Positions 48,722 through 59,288 of a stretch of 64,000 nucleotides of DNA are shown here, piece after piece. The notes beneath the pieces are model-generated. The model did not search any database. It was not told the origin of the DNA and saw only the letters and a program-made list of their open reading frames with translations. Numbering within the stretch: position 1 is the first letter of the stretch; every line of letters starts with the position of its first letter. Source of the DNA: Kribbella sp. VKM Ac-2568 (lineage in GTDB: Bacteria; Actinomycetota; Actinomycetes; Propionibacteriales; Kribbellaceae). The DNA is taken from assembly GCF_004345365.1 (NCBI RefSeq), contig NZ_SLVF01000018.1:1-64000 (forward strand). Direction: 5' to 3'. The position numbers and the translations under genes are program-made.

Positions 48722-49684
48722 GTGTCTCAGCTGGTCACGGGGGAAGCGGTCGTCCTCCAGGTGCGCATCGCCAGGATGCCGACCCGGGCGCTGGCCTGTG
48801 CGATCGACTTCACCATCCAGTGCATCGTGATCGTCGTGCTGCTCACGTCGCTGTTCGGCTTCCTGATCGGCGGCGCCAGCGAGGCGCTCGGGGTCGCGCT
48901 CGTCTTCATCGTGCTGCTGCTGGTGCTGATCGGCTACCGGGTGCTGATGGAGACGCTGACCCGCGGCCGGACGCTCGGCAAGATGATGCTCGGTCTGAAG
49001 GTGGTCCGCGACGACGGCAGTTCGATCCGGTTCCGGCAAGCGCTGGTGCGGAACCTGCTGTGGTTGTTCGTGGACTTCGCGCCGTGGTTCGCCGCCTGCC
49101 CGGGGATCGTGGCGAGCCTGATGAACAAGCAGGGCAAGCGGATCGGCGACATGGTGTCGGGCACGGTGGTGATCCGCGAACGGCACCAGCCGATGGCATC
49201 ACCGCCGCTGTTCGTGCCGGGACACCTGGTGCAGTGGGCCCAGTCTCTGGAGTTGTCGCGGCTGTCCGATGAGCTGGCGAACACCTCGCGGGAGTATCTG
49301 GCCCGCTACACCGAACTGGAACCGGCTGCGCAGGTCGCGCTCGGGGATGCGCTCGCATTCCGCGTCGGCGGAGTCACGGCGCCCTCGCCCCCGGTGGCGA
49401 TCTCCTCGCCCGCGTTCCTGTCCGCAGTACTGGCCGAGCGCCGCCGCCGCGAGCTCGCCCGCCTGGCCACCCAGCGCCCCACCTACGGCACCAACACCGG
49501 CCCCTTCGGCCCAGCCACCCCCTACGCACCCCCCAGCCCGTACGGCGCCCCGCAGCCCTACCCCACACCGCCGCAAGGGCCGTACTCGCCGCCACCGCCA
49601 GTTGCGCCTCGGCCGCAGGACACGGTGGTCAACCCCGGCGGCTGGCACGCACCCGGCAGCAACGAGCCCGGCCAGAGCTACTGA
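48722..49684 (+). CDS. RDD-family membrane protein
   Basis: This 320-residue protein has an N-terminal RDD domain with three membrane segments (MPTRALACAIDFTIQ... and TRGRTLGKMMLGLKVVRDDG) and a cytoplasmic tail that ends in a long Pro/Tyr/Gly-rich stretch (about residues 240-320). The GTG at 48722 follows AGGGGGG. The role is unknown; the gene neighbours SpoIIM as in other actinobacteria. Confidence 0.92.
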   Translation: MSQLVTGEAVVLQVRIARMPTRALACAIDFTIQCIVIVVLLTSLFGFLIGGASEALGVALVFIVLLLVLIGYRVLMETLTRGRTLGKMMLGLKVVRDDGSSIRFRQALVRNLLWLFVDFAPWFAACPGIVASLMNKQGKRIGDMVSGTVVIRERHQPMASPPLFVPGHLVQWAQSLELSRLSDELANTSREYLARYTELEPAAQVALGDALAFRVGGVTAPSPPVAISSPAFLSAVLAERRRRELARLATQRPTYGTNTGPFGPATPYAPPSPYGAPQPYPTPPQGPYSPPPPVAPRPQDTVVNPGGWHAPGSNEPGQSY

Positions 49685-49714
49685 CCGCCAGGGAACAGCC
49701 CTCCGGACAAGGCG

Positions 49715-49745
49715 AAGGCGCCCCGCTCGGAGAACGGGGCGCCTT
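49715..49745. terminator. Bidirectional terminator between RDD gene and ahcY
   Basis: AAGGCGCCCCG (49715-49725) pairs with CGGGGCGCCTT (49735-49745) around a 9-nt loop, between two convergent genes. Confidence 0.85.
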
Positions 49746-49772
49746 GGCGTGCGTACGCGGTACTGCGGGAAC

Positions 49773-51209
<1,437 letters not shown>

Positions 51210-51300
51210 GCGTTCCGCTCCCCTGAAGACTGTGATTGCTTCCTGCCTGCCAGAGCCTAGAGGGCGCAAGCAGGGTATTTGATCGCCTGGGCGGCGTTTC

Positions 51301-51316
51301 TGACACTGAAATGTCA
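51301..51316. promoter_or_regulatory. Dyad upstream of MerR-like gene
   Basis: TGACA (51301-51305) and TGTCA (51312-51316) form a short dyad with a 6-bp centre, directly in front of the MerR-like gene start and in the 109-bp gap to ahcY. It fits an autoregulatory site. Confidence 0.4.
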
Positions 51317-51318
51317 AG

Positions 51319-51696
51319 ATGAGTGGCATGCGCATCACTGAAGCGGCCAAACAGCTGGGCACCACCCCCCGCATGCTGCGCTACCGGGAGGCGCTCGGCC
51401 TGCTGCCGCGCTCCCGGGCAGGCCGCAACTCCCAGCGCCAGTACGACGACCGCGACCTCGCCGCGGTCAAGCTCGCCCTCGAGCTGGAACACCGCTACGA
51501 GGTGACGCCCGCCGCCCTGGCCTTCGCTCTGAAAGCCCTGGCAGAACCCTCGGTAGCCGCCGACATCCGCAACCTCGGCTACCGCACCGGCCGCCTCTCC
51601 GCACCCCCCAGCCCTGCCGAGATCGACCGGGAACGAGCCCTCCGCTGGCTGGGCCGCTCCGGCGTCCTCCCACCCCCACCTCACCGACCCCGCTGA
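51319..51696 (+). CDS. MerR-family DNA-binding protein
   Basis: This 125-residue protein has a MerR winged helix ([20 protein letters not shown], then [20 protein letters not shown]) but only a short dimerisation helix and a Pro-rich tail, with no effector domain or metal-binding Cys. ATG 51319 and ATG 51328 are both possible and neither has a clear binding site, so the mRNA may be nearly leaderless. Its target is unknown; ahcY is divergent from it. Confidence 0.85.
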   Translation: MSGMRITEAAKQLGTTPRMLRYREALGLLPRSRAGRNSQRQYDDRDLAAVKLALELEHRYEVTPAALAFALKALAEPSVAADIRNLGYRTGRLSAPPSPAEIDRERALRWLGRSGVLPPPPHRPR

Positions 51697-51711
51697 CCCT
51701 CGCACGACGAG

Positions 51712-52671
51712 TCAGTGGCCGGGAGCTTCGGGGACCGCGGGGCGCGGGGCCGGCTGGTGGCCCTCCACGTAGATGTCGGGCTCGATGTAGATGTGGACCG
51801 ACATCGGCTCGGCTTCGCGGACGGCGACCTCGGCGGTGTTGATGGTCTCGGCGATGGAGGCGGCGTCGGCGTCCGGCTCGACGGCGACCTTGGCGGCGAC
51901 CAGGACCTCCTCGGGGCCGAGGTGCAGGGTCTTGATGTGGATCAGGCGCTGGACGCCCGGCACGCTCTCGATCGCGGTGACGATCTTCTGCTGCGCCTCG
52001 CGGGTCGCGGACTCGCCCAGCAGCAGCGACTTCATCTCGATCGCCAGGAAGATCGCGACGCAGACCAGCAGCGCGCCGATCGCCATCGAGCCCAGGCCGT
52101 CGAAGACTCCGTTGCCGGTGACAAGGGTCAGCACGACGCCGATCAGCGCCAGCACCAGACCGGTGAGGGCGGCGAAGTCCTCCAGCAGGATGACCGGCAG
52201 CTCAGGTGCCCGGGCGTTGCGGATGAAGCGGGCCCACCGGACCGGGCCGCGGACCTTGTTCGCCTCGACGATCGCGGTCCGGAACGAGAACGACTCCATG
52301 ATGATCGCGGCCACCAGCACCGCGACCGGGACCCACTTCCAGTCGTCGATCCCGTGCGGGTCGTGCACCTTGTGGTAGCCCTCGTACAGCGCGAAGAGAC
52401 CACCGACGCTGAACAGCACGATCGCGACGATGAACGAGTAGACGTAGCGCTCGCGCCCGAAGCCGAACTGGTGCAGCTCGTCGGCCTCCCGCTTGGCCCG
52501 CTTCGCCCCGATCAGCAGCAGCACCTGGTTCCCGGCGTCGGCCAGCGAGTGGATCGACTCGGCCAGCATCGACGCCGACTGGGTCAGGGCCCAGGCGCCG
52601 AACTTCGTGATCGCGATACCGGTGTTCGCCAGCAGTGCCGCGACGACGGCTTTGTTACCGCCACCAGCCAT
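51712..52671 (-). CDS. Cation diffusion facilitator (CDF) transporter
   Basis: This 319-residue CDF protein has six membrane helices and a cytoplasmic C-terminal domain (about 215-300). The metal site in helix 2 reads HSLADAGNQ (HxxxD), and in helix 5 LLEDFAALTG (ED in place of HxxxD), a pattern seen in the ZnT9-like branch. It probably exports Zn2+ or another divalent metal. It lies 32 bp past manA in the same direction. Confidence 0.92.
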   Translation of the reverse strand: MAGGGNKAVVAALLANTGIAITKFGAWALTQSASMLAESIHSLADAGNQVLLLIGAKRAKREADELHQFGFGRERYVYSFIVAIVLFSVGGLFALYEGYHKVHDPHGIDDWKWVPVAVLVAAIIMESFSFRTAIVEANKVRGPVRWARFIRNARAPELPVILLEDFAALTGLVLALIGVVLTLVTGNGVFDGLGSMAIGALLVCVAIFLAIEMKSLLLGESATREAQQKIVTAIESVPGVQRLIHIKTLHLGPEEVLVAAKVAVEPDADAASIAETINTAEVAVREAEPMSVHIYIEPDIYVEGHQPAPRPAVPEAPGH

Positions 52672-52703
52672 TTTGCCCGTTCCTCCGTGCTTTTCAGGGG
52701 GTT

Positions 52704-53876
52704 TCAGCGAGCGGACACGACGAACGCCGTGCCGGAACCACGCAGGGTACAGGGTCCTTCGGGTCCTTCGAGGAACGCCGATTGCCCGGCAGACAAGGCC
52801 ACGGCGTCTTCGGTGCCCTCGGCACCTACCACGGCGGATCCGTCGACGCAGGCGACGATCCGCGGCCCGGCTGCCGGCACCTCCAGCCCGTCCTCGGTCA
52901 GCTCGATCCGGCGGACGGCGAAGTACTCACAGCCCGTCTCGTACGCCGTGATGCCCGGCGCGACGGGGGTTCCCTCCAGCACCGGCGAGGCGAGCGGCTC
53001 GAAGTCCACCACGGACCCCAGCTCCGCGACGTCGACGTGCTTGCGGGTCAGGCCACCCCGCAGCACGTTGTCCGAGTTCGCCATCACCTCGAACCCGGTG
53101 CCGTGCAGGTACGCGTGCACGTTCCCGGCCGGCAGGTAGACGGCCTGGAACCGCTCGAGCCGGACCCGGTTCAGCAGCAGCGCGGCCAGTACTCCGGGGT
53201 CGTCCGGGAACTCCTCGCACAACCTCTCCAGGCTGTCGGCCTCCAGCGCGAAGGTGTCGCCCCGATAGGCGCGGCAGGCCTCCCCGAGAGCGGCGACCAG
53301 CGGGCGGATCGCGTCGCGGTCGGTGCCCATGAACTCGGTGAACGCGTCCTGCAGTTTCCCGTTCCGCAGCAGGTCCGTGAGGTCGTCGAGTCCCTTGGCG
53401 TCGAGGGCCTCCAGCAGCGCCATGGTCTGCTCGAGCGGCCGGAACCCGACCAGCGCGTCGAACGGGCCGAGCGCGATCAGGATCTCCGGCTTCGGCCAGG
53501 CGTCCTTGTAGTTGCGGTCGGCCGCGTCGCGCGGGATCCCCGCCGCCTCGTCCCGCGCGTACCCGTCGATCGCCTGCTCGCGGGACGGGTGCGCCTGGAT
53601 CGAGAGCGGCTGCTCCGCGGCCAGGATCTTGGCCAGGAACGGGAACCTGCCGTCGAACTGCTCGGCGACCTCGGCGCCGAGCACCTCCGACGGCCGCGAG
53701 GAGACCAGGTCGTAGAGCGATTCGCCCGAGGGGAGCACGGAGGGCGCCGACTCGTGCGCGCCCATCCAGAGCTCGGCCTGCGGGGAGCCGTCCGGTTCCA
53801 CCCCGGTGAGCTCGGGGATCGCGGTCCGCGAGCCCCAGGCGTAGTCCCGGATGGTGTTCTGGAGCCGAGCTACCAC
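52704..53876 (-). CDS. manA: Mannose-6-phosphate isomerase, class I
   Basis: This 390-residue cupin enzyme interconverts fructose 6-phosphate and mannose 6-phosphate. Zinc-site motifs are visible: QAHPSREQA, NYKDAWPKPEI and GNVHAYLHGTGFEVMANSDN. The GTG at 53876 overlaps the SIS gene stop by 7 bp. With ManB it supplies GDP-mannose precursors for glycans, and it may take up mannose units released by the GH130 operon. Confidence 0.95.
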   Translation of the reverse strand: MVARLQNTIRDYAWGSRTAIPELTGVEPDGSPQAELWMGAHESAPSVLPSGESLYDLVSSRPSEVLGAEVAEQFDGRFPFLAKILAAEQPLSIQAHPSREQAIDGYARDEAAGIPRDAADRNYKDAWPKPEILIALGPFDALVGFRPLEQTMALLEALDAKGLDDLTDLLRNGKLQDAFTEFMGTDRDAIRPLVAALGEACRAYRGDTFALEADSLERLCEEFPDDPGVLAALLLNRVRLERFQAVYLPAGNVHAYLHGTGFEVMANSDNVLRGGLTRKHVDVAELGSVVDFEPLASPVLEGTPVAPGITAYETGCEYFAVRRIELTEDGLEVPAAGPRIVACVDGSAVVGAEGTEDAVALSAGQSAFLEGPEGPCTLRGSGTAFVVSAR

Positions 53877-54949
53877 GCCGGATCCTCCGCGGGATTCCCC
53901 GAGCCGGCAGCTGAGTCCTCGACGGCCGTGCCGTAGCGCCCGAGGCCGAGACCCAGGTAGGCGGCGGCGTACCGGCCGTGCTGCATGAGGGCGGCGTACC
54001 TGGCGACGTCCGTGCCGTTCGCCTGCGTCACCACGTGCACCCGGACGTCGTGCCGCTCGGCCTTGTCCTCGAGCTGGCGACGGGTCTCCGTCACGCTCGG
54101 GTCGTCGATGCCGTCGTCCAGGATGACCAGACCGGGCCGGAGGTCCTCGGGCTGGTCGAAGGGGTCCGCGAACACGTCCCGCGGCGGCTGGTTCGCGAGG
54201 ACCGGCAGCAGGTGACCCGCGTCGGCCGCGAGCGCCGGACGGCCACTGGCGAGCCGGATGGCCTCCACGACGCGGCGAGCCGCCCGGGCGGCCAGCACGG
54301 AACCGCCCCAGACCAGCGGGAGGGCGTCGGCCAGCATCAGGGCCAGGTCCTTGCCCGGGTTCGACGCGACCTCGTTGTTGGGTGAGCACTCGATTGCGAC
54401 GTCGTCGAGCATCGCCGCGACCGCCTTGGCGTCCACGGCAGGCCCGAGGTCCAGCTGGTGCAGCCCCTGCAGTACTGCGACCGCAGCCGCCAGCTGGTCG
54501 TCGGACTGGGACGGCAGGCGGATCGCGTGGCGCGACCCCGCCGAGGCCTTGTCCACGGGTGAGTCCTCCGGCGAGGCCACCATGAGCCCGCAGCCCCGAC
54601 GTACCGCTTCGGCGGCGGCGGAGATGGCCGCGGAATCGCCGGTGGTGCCGTCGAGCACGATCACCAGGTCCAGCGGACCGGCCCAGCCGGGCAGCCCCGG
54701 ACCGGGCCAGGCCACGAACGGGACCGGGCAGACCGGCTCCAGCACCGCACGGACCAGCCGGGCGTCCCGGCCGGCGGCGACGATCGCCCGCGGGCGGAAG
54801 CCGTCGGAACCCAGCTGGGACAGCGCGTCCTCGGACGCGTCGATCTCGGCCCGGACCCGCGCCCCGGCCCCTGCCAGGCGGCGCAACAGGTGGTCGGTGG
54901 CCTGCAGAGCGGCTGGATCGTCCAGCCGCGAGTCGTCGAAGGAGCTCAT
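53870..54949 (-). CDS. SIS-domain protein, phosphosugar isomerase-like
   Basis: This 359-residue protein resembles the bifunctional phosphoglucose/phosphomannose isomerase C-terminal family found between manA and the Trm112 gene in actinobacteria. Two sugar-isomerase-like halves are visible (IVAAGRDARLVRAVLE and LPLVWGGSVLAARAAR). A glutamate in the context IECSPNNEVASNPGKD is conserved in the family. The ATG overlaps the Trm112-like stop by 4 bp. The actual activity is not established. Confidence 0.85.
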   Translation of the reverse strand: MSSFDDSRLDDPAALQATDHLLRRLAGAGARVRAEIDASEDALSQLGSDGFRPRAIVAAGRDARLVRAVLEPVCPVPFVAWPGPGLPGWAGPLDLVIVLDGTTGDSAAISAAAEAVRRGCGLMVASPEDSPVDKASAGSRHAIRLPSQSDDQLAAAVAVLQGLHQLDLGPAVDAKAVAAMLDDVAIECSPNNEVASNPGKDLALMLADALPLVWGGSVLAARAARRVVEAIRLASGRPALAADAGHLLPVLANQPPRDVFADPFDQPEDLRPGLVILDDGIDDPSVTETRRQLEDKAERHDVRVHVVTQANGTDVARYAALMQHGRYAAAYLGLGLGRYGTAVEDSAAGSGNPAEDPAW

Positions 54950-55158
54950 GCGTTCTCGGGAGCCTCGTTCTTGGTCTCGCGGGCCTCGTCGATCAGCAGT
55001 ACCGGGATGTCGTCGCGGACCGGGTAGGCCAGCGCGCAGGTCGCGTTGGTGCAGACCAGCTCGCTCGCCTCGTCGTCGACCCGGAACTCCGACCGGCACT
55101 TCGGACAGACCAGGATGCTCAGCAGGTCGGGGTCCAGGTTCATGTTAGGAGGAGTCAT
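54946..55158 (-). CDS. Trm112-family zinc-binding protein
   Basis: This 70-residue protein has the Trm112 pattern LLSILVCPKCRSEFRVDDE, then VCTNATCALAYPVRDDIPVL, with four Cys in CPxC and CxxxxC. It may activate a methyltransferase or assist a sugar enzyme. ATG 55158 follows AAAGGAA, 10 bp after manB; ATG 55143 is an alternative. Confidence 0.9.
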   Translation of the reverse strand: MTPPNMNLDPDLLSILVCPKCRSEFRVDDEASELVCTNATCALAYPVRDDIPVLLIDEARETKNEAPENA

Positions 55159-55168
55159 CACTTTCCTT

Positions 55169-56545
55169 TTACTTCGATGCACCGGTGATCAGGGCCAGGA
55201 CTTCGTCGCGGACACGCTCCATAGTGGCGGCGTCTGCGGCCTCGACGTTGAGCCGCAGCAGCGGCTCGGTGTTGGACGCGCGGACGTTGAACCACCACTG
55301 TCCTGCGTCGACGGTCAGACCGTCCAGGTGGTCAACGGTAATGCCGTCGCGGTCGCCGTAGGTGTCTTCGATCGCCGCGACCGTCGCGGCCGCGTCGTCC
55401 ACCCGGCTGTTGATCTCACCCGAGGCCACGTAGCGCTCGTAGACGGCGAACAGCTCGCTGGCGGGCTTGTCCTGCTCGCCCAGCGCGGCGAGCACGTGCA
55501 GCGCCGCGAGCATGCCCGTGTCGGCCCGCCAGAAGTCGCGGAAGTAGTAGTGCGCCGAGTGCTCGCCGCCGAACACCGCGTCGGTCTCGGCCATCTTCTG
55601 CTTGATGAAGGAGTGCCCGACCCGGGTGCGGACCGGCGTACCGCCGTGCTCGGTGATGAGCTCGGGGACCGCCTTGGAGGTGATCAGGTTGTGGATCACC
55701 ACCGAGCCGGGATGCTTGGCAAGCTCGCGGACGGCGACCGCGCCGGTGACTGCGCTCGGCGAGATCGGGGCGCCCTTCTCGTCCACCACGAAGCAGCGGT
55801 CGGCGTCCCCGTCGAAGGCCAGGCCCAGGTCGGCGCCGGTCTCGCGGACCTTCGCCTGCAGGTCGACCAGGTTCTTCGGGTTCAGCGGGTTGGCCTCGTG
55901 GTTCGGGAAGTTGCCGTCCAGCTCGAAGTACAGCGGCACGATCTGGACCGGGCCGGTGGCGAACACGGCCGGCACGGTGTGGCCGCCCATCCCGTTGCCG
56001 GCGTCGACGACCACTTTCAGCGGCCGGATGCCGGACAGGTCGACCAGCTCGTGCATGTAGTCCGCGTACGCCGTCAGCAGGTCCTTGTGGGTGACCTTGC
56101 CCGGCGCCGCGACCGTGCCGAGCCCGTCGACCAGGGACTTGGCCACCAGGTCCTCGATGTCGCGCAGGCCGGACTCCGCACCGACCGGCGAGGCCCCCGC
56201 GCGGCACATCTTGATCCCGTTGTACCTCGCCGGGTTGTGGCTCGCGGTGAACATCGCGCCGGGCAGCTGGAGCCGGCCGGAGGCGAAGTACAGCAGGTCC
56301 GTGGAGGCCAGGCCGATGTCGATCACGTCGGCACCGGCGCTGGTCACTCCTTCGGCAAAGGCAGCCGCCAGCCCGGGGCTGGACGGCCGCATGTCGTAAC
56401 CGATCACGACCGCGCCGGGACCGCTCAGGACGTCCAGCACCTCGACGAGGGCGGCACCGGTCGCCCGGGCCACCGACTCGTCCAGCTCGTCCGGAACGAC
56501 CCCACGCACGTCGTACGCCTTGAAGATCGCCGCAACGTTTACCAT
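55169..56545 (-). CDS. manB: Phosphomannomutase/phosphoglucomutase
   Basis: This 458-residue enzyme interconverts mannose 6-phosphate and mannose 1-phosphate. It has the phosphoserine loop TASHNPARYNG, the metal loop DGDADRCFVVDE, the sugar loop GGEHSAHYYF and the phosphate loop RASNTEPLLRLN. It heads a tight operon with Trm112, SIS, manA and the CDF gene. Confidence 0.96.
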   Translation of the reverse strand: MVNVAAIFKAYDVRGVVPDELDESVARATGAALVEVLDVLSGPGAVVIGYDMRPSSPGLAAAFAEGVTSAGADVIDIGLASTDLLYFASGRLQLPGAMFTASHNPARYNGIKMCRAGASPVGAESGLRDIEDLVAKSLVDGLGTVAAPGKVTHKDLLTAYADYMHELVDLSGIRPLKVVVDAGNGMGGHTVPAVFATGPVQIVPLYFELDGNFPNHEANPLNPKNLVDLQAKVRETGADLGLAFDGDADRCFVVDEKGAPISPSAVTGAVAVRELAKHPGSVVIHNLITSKAVPELITEHGGTPVRTRVGHSFIKQKMAETDAVFGGEHSAHYYFRDFWRADTGMLAALHVLAALGEQDKPASELFAVYERYVASGEINSRVDDAAATVAAIEDTYGDRDGITVDHLDGLTVDAGQWWFNVRASNTEPLLRLNVEAADAATMERVRDEVLALITGASK

Positions 56546-56582
56546 GCGTGGACCCTATCTGGCCCAGGCAGGGAAGCGGTGG

Positions 56583-57326
56583 TCAGGACGCCTGGAACCA
56601 GCCCGGGTTCTTGCGGTGGTGCACCTGCGGGAGCTGACGGGGGCTGGCCGGAGCGGCCCAGCGGACCGCGTTGCCGATGATCTGCTGGATCTCCGGCTGG
56701 TGGTAGGTCGGGAAGTCCTGGTCGCCCGGGCGGAAGTAGAACACCCGGCCCTGGCCGCGGCGGTAGCAGCAGCCGGAGCGGAACACCTCGCCACCGGAGA
56801 ACGAGCTGATGAAGACCAGTTCGTCCGGCTGCGGGATGTCGAACAGCTCGCCGTACATCTCCTCCTTCTCGATCACCAGCGGGTGCGGGACTCCTTGAGC
56901 GATCGGGTGCCCGGCAGCCACCGTCCAGAGCAGCTCCCGGTCGTTCTCGCTGCGCCAGTCCAGCGAACAGGTGGTGCCCATCAGCTTGATGAAGATCTTG
57001 GAGAAGTGCGCGGAGTGCAGCGCGATCAGGCCCATCCCGGACAGCACCGCCTGCTGGACTCGGTCGACCACCGCGTCGTCCACGTCGCCGTGCGCGCGGT
57101 GCCCCCACCAGGTGAGCACGTCGGTGTCGGCGAGGACCTCCTCGGTCAGCCCGTGCTCGGGCTGCTGCAGCCACGCGGTCCGGACCACCACGTCCTGGCC
57201 GAGCTTGGCCCGCAGGCCGGCGGCGATCGTCTCGTGCATCGAGTCGGGGTAGACCTTCTGCACCTGGGCGTCGTCCTGCTCGTGGACGTTCTCGCCCCAG
57301 ACGGTGACGCGGATCGGGTCAGTCAT
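56583..57326 (-). CDS. ThuA-domain protein
   Basis: This 247-residue protein is a ThuA-type class I glutamine-amidotransferase-like fold protein (VTVWGENVHEQDD..., DVLTWWGHRAHGDVDDAVVDRV, GMGLIALHSAHFSKIF). ThuA proteins act in disaccharide breakdown, often beside Gfo/Idh/MocA dehydrogenases, as here. Its start overlaps the dehydrogenase stop by 8 bp. The C-terminus ends NPGWFQAS, seen in this subfamily. Confidence 0.93.
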   Translation of the reverse strand: MTDPIRVTVWGENVHEQDDAQVQKVYPDSMHETIAAGLRAKLGQDVVVRTAWLQQPEHGLTEEVLADTDVLTWWGHRAHGDVDDAVVDRVQQAVLSGMGLIALHSAHFSKIFIKLMGTTCSLDWRSENDRELLWTVAAGHPIAQGVPHPLVIEKEEMYGELFDIPQPDELVFISSFSGGEVFRSGCCYRRGQGRVFYFRPGDQDFPTYHQPEIQQIIGNAVRWAAPASPRQLPQVHHRKNPGWFQAS

Positions 57327-58407
57327 TCAGCACTACCTCTCGTCCGGCCTGCGCCGAGGCGTAGGCGGCATCGATGACCTGGGTCCGGACGAGTGCCTCG
57401 GACCCGTTGTGCGCGGACCAGTCGCCGCTCAGCACGATCGCGACGAACTCGCTCACCACCGCGCGGTGGCCGAGCCCGGCCCCGGTCGCGGGCTTGACCT
57501 CGGCCGGCACGCCGCCGACGTCGGTGAAAATCTTCAGGGTGTCGGTGTTGGTGTAGTTCTGTACGTCGATCTTGGCGCCGCCCTCGGTACCGAACAGCTC
57601 GATGCCGAAGTTGTCACCCGGTGCCCGGTAGGTCGCCCAGCTGGTCTCCAGCTGCAATGCGCCGCCGCCCTCGAGCCGCAGGTACGCCGTGGCCAGGTCC
57701 TCCACCTCGAACTTGGAGCCGAGCGTGTCGACGGTCGGCCGGATCACGCTGCTGGCGCTGCCCCGGCCGCGCGGGCCGAGCTCGGCGAAGGTGTTCGCCG
57801 TGATCGTTGTCACCTTCGGCTCGCCGAGCAGGTGCAGGGCCATATCGAGGATGTGCACGCCGAGGTCGATCAGCGGGCCGCCGCCGGACAGCTCGCGGTT
57901 GGTGAACCAGCCGCCCATGCCGGGAATGCCGTTACGGCGCATCCAGTGCGCCTTGGCGTAGTAGATCCGGCCGAGCAGGCCCTCTTCGATCTGGTGCTTG
58001 AGGACGGCGACATCGCCGCGCTCCCGGTGGTTGAACACCACCTTCAGCACCTTGCCGGACTTCTTCGCCGCCTCGACCATCGCGACGCCCTCGGCCACGG
58101 TCCTGGCCAGCGGCTTCTCGCAGAGCACGTGCAGGCCCTTGTCGAGCGCGGCGAGGGTGATCGGCGCGTGCAGCTGGGTGGGGGTGCCGATGCTGACGGC
58201 GTCCAGACCGTCGACGGCGAGCAGGTCCTCCCACTTCTCGAAGAGGTTCGGCACCTGATGGGTGGCGCCGAGGCTCTTCAGGGTGTCCGTCTCGAGCCCT
58301 GCCAGCGCCACCACTTCGACGTCGGGCAGCTCCGAGAACGCTTCCAGCGCGGTCCGGCCGGCAAAGCCGAGACCGACGACTCCGACCCGTAGTTTTTGAT
58401 CGTTCAC
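57319..58407 (-). CDS. Gfo/Idh/MocA-family oxidoreductase
   Basis: This 362-residue NAD(P)-dependent sugar dehydrogenase has the Rossmann motif GVVGLGFAGRTALEAF (near residue 9) and the catalytic-lysine segment LCEKPLA. It is the first gene of a two-gene unit with ThuA. GTG 58407 is the start. A 17-bp perfect inverted repeat 12 bp upstream is a likely operator. The pair is inserted between the manB and DUF3499 genes and may be for oxidising a disaccharide. Confidence 0.93.
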   Translation of the reverse strand: MNDQKLRVGVVGLGFAGRTALEAFSELPDVEVVALAGLETDTLKSLGATHQVPNLFEKWEDLLAVDGLDAVSIGTPTQLHAPITLAALDKGLHVLCEKPLARTVAEGVAMVEAAKKSGKVLKVVFNHRERGDVAVLKHQIEEGLLGRIYYAKAHWMRRNGIPGMGGWFTNRELSGGGPLIDLGVHILDMALHLLGEPKVTTITANTFAELGPRGRGSASSVIRPTVDTLGSKFEVEDLATAYLRLEGGGALQLETSWATYRAPGDNFGIELFGTEGGAKIDVQNYTNTDTLKIFTDVGGVPAEVKPATGAGLGHRAVVSEFVAIVLSGDWSAHNGSEALVRTQVIDAAYASAQAGREVVLND

Positions 58408-58419
58408 AGGTCGGGAGTC

Positions 58420-58436
58420 TTGTCAGTACCTGACAA
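58420..58436. promoter_or_regulatory. Perfect palindrome, operator of dehydrogenase-ThuA pair
   Basis: TTGTCAGTACCTGACAA is a 7+3+7 perfect inverted repeat 12 bp upstream of the dehydrogenase start. It resembles a GntR/LacI-type operator, but no regulator gene is adjacent, so the binding protein must be encoded elsewhere. Confidence 0.65.
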
Positions 58437-58499
58437 CGTGGTCAACCTCATCCCACGCTGTGAAACCGGTCCACGCTGGGAAGGTGGTCGTGGTGACCG

Positions 58500-59177
58500 T
58501 CAGCCGGGCAGCTTGGCCGCGGCCGCGACGGCCAGCTTCCGGAAGTTGGCCGGCTTCACTCCCTGGCCGTAGCCCCAGAACGCCAGCACCGACACCGTCG
58601 TGCCCTTGACGGTCACGGCGTACGGGAAGGTGCCCGCCTCGCTGCCCGGGTCGTTCGGCAGCGGGTAGTCGTACCAGCGCAGGATGGTGGTGGCGTCACC
58701 GGCCTTCACGTTCGAGGTCACGGTGAGCTTGCGGCCGTGGGTGGGGCTCTTGGGCTTCGCCCCCTTGCAGGCCTTCACGGTGGCGACGATCGAGGCGTAG
58801 GCCTTCTTGGCGTCCGCCGTGGTGTTGTACCGGCTCAGGTACTGCGCGCCGGTCTTGGACATGTCGTCCGTGTAGCCCCGGGCCAGTCGCTGCGCGACCC
58901 GCAGGCCTTCCTGCGAGGTCGGCCCGCACCAGGTCCGCGGGAGGATCCCTCTGTCTCGCTGGACCGACCATCCCTGGCCCGGGTCGGCCTTGGCCACCTG
59001 GCCGACCGTCAGCATCATCGCCCGGGTCATGTACACCCCACGAGTCGCCGATGTGTCCGCGGCCTGCGTCCCACCGGTCGGTGCCCCCATCGCAACGGAC
59101 GCGCTCGCCACCAGGCCGATCGCCGAGATCCCGGCGGCCACCGCCCAGCGCTTGCCGGTGTTCTGTAGTGCCCTCAT
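58500..59177 (-). CDS. Secreted protein of unknown function
   Basis: This 225-residue protein has a signal peptide of about 30 residues (ending SVAMGA) and a domain of about 180 residues with two Cys (WCGPTSQEG, KACKGAK) that may pair. It vaguely resembles PknH-type sensor domains, without certainty. ATG 59177 follows GGGGGAG by 6 nt; TTG 59183 is in frame but lies inside the spacing region. Confidence 0.75.
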   Translation of the reverse strand: MRALQNTGKRWAVAAGISAIGLVASASVAMGAPTGGTQAADTSATRGVYMTRAMMLTVGQVAKADPGQGWSVQRDRGILPRTWCGPTSQEGLRVAQRLARGYTDDMSKTGAQYLSRYNTTADAKKAYASIVATVKACKGAKPKSPTHGRKLTVTSNVKAGDATTILRWYDYPLPNDPGSEAGTFPYAVTVKGTTVSVLAFWGYGQGVKPANFRKLAVAAAAKLPG

Positions 59178-59288
59178 ATCCAACTCCCCCTTCAGCGAAT
59201 GTCTGCTGGTGAGACATCGCTCGAGGGCGGGCGGTTCGGGTCCGGCGGCCGGAGAAATGACTCCGTTACCCGGGCGGGTGATCCGCGG

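Noticed and set aside
51210-51300. Possible SAH riboswitch in front of ahcY
   Set aside because: The leader is short and no conserved riboswitch stems were seen.
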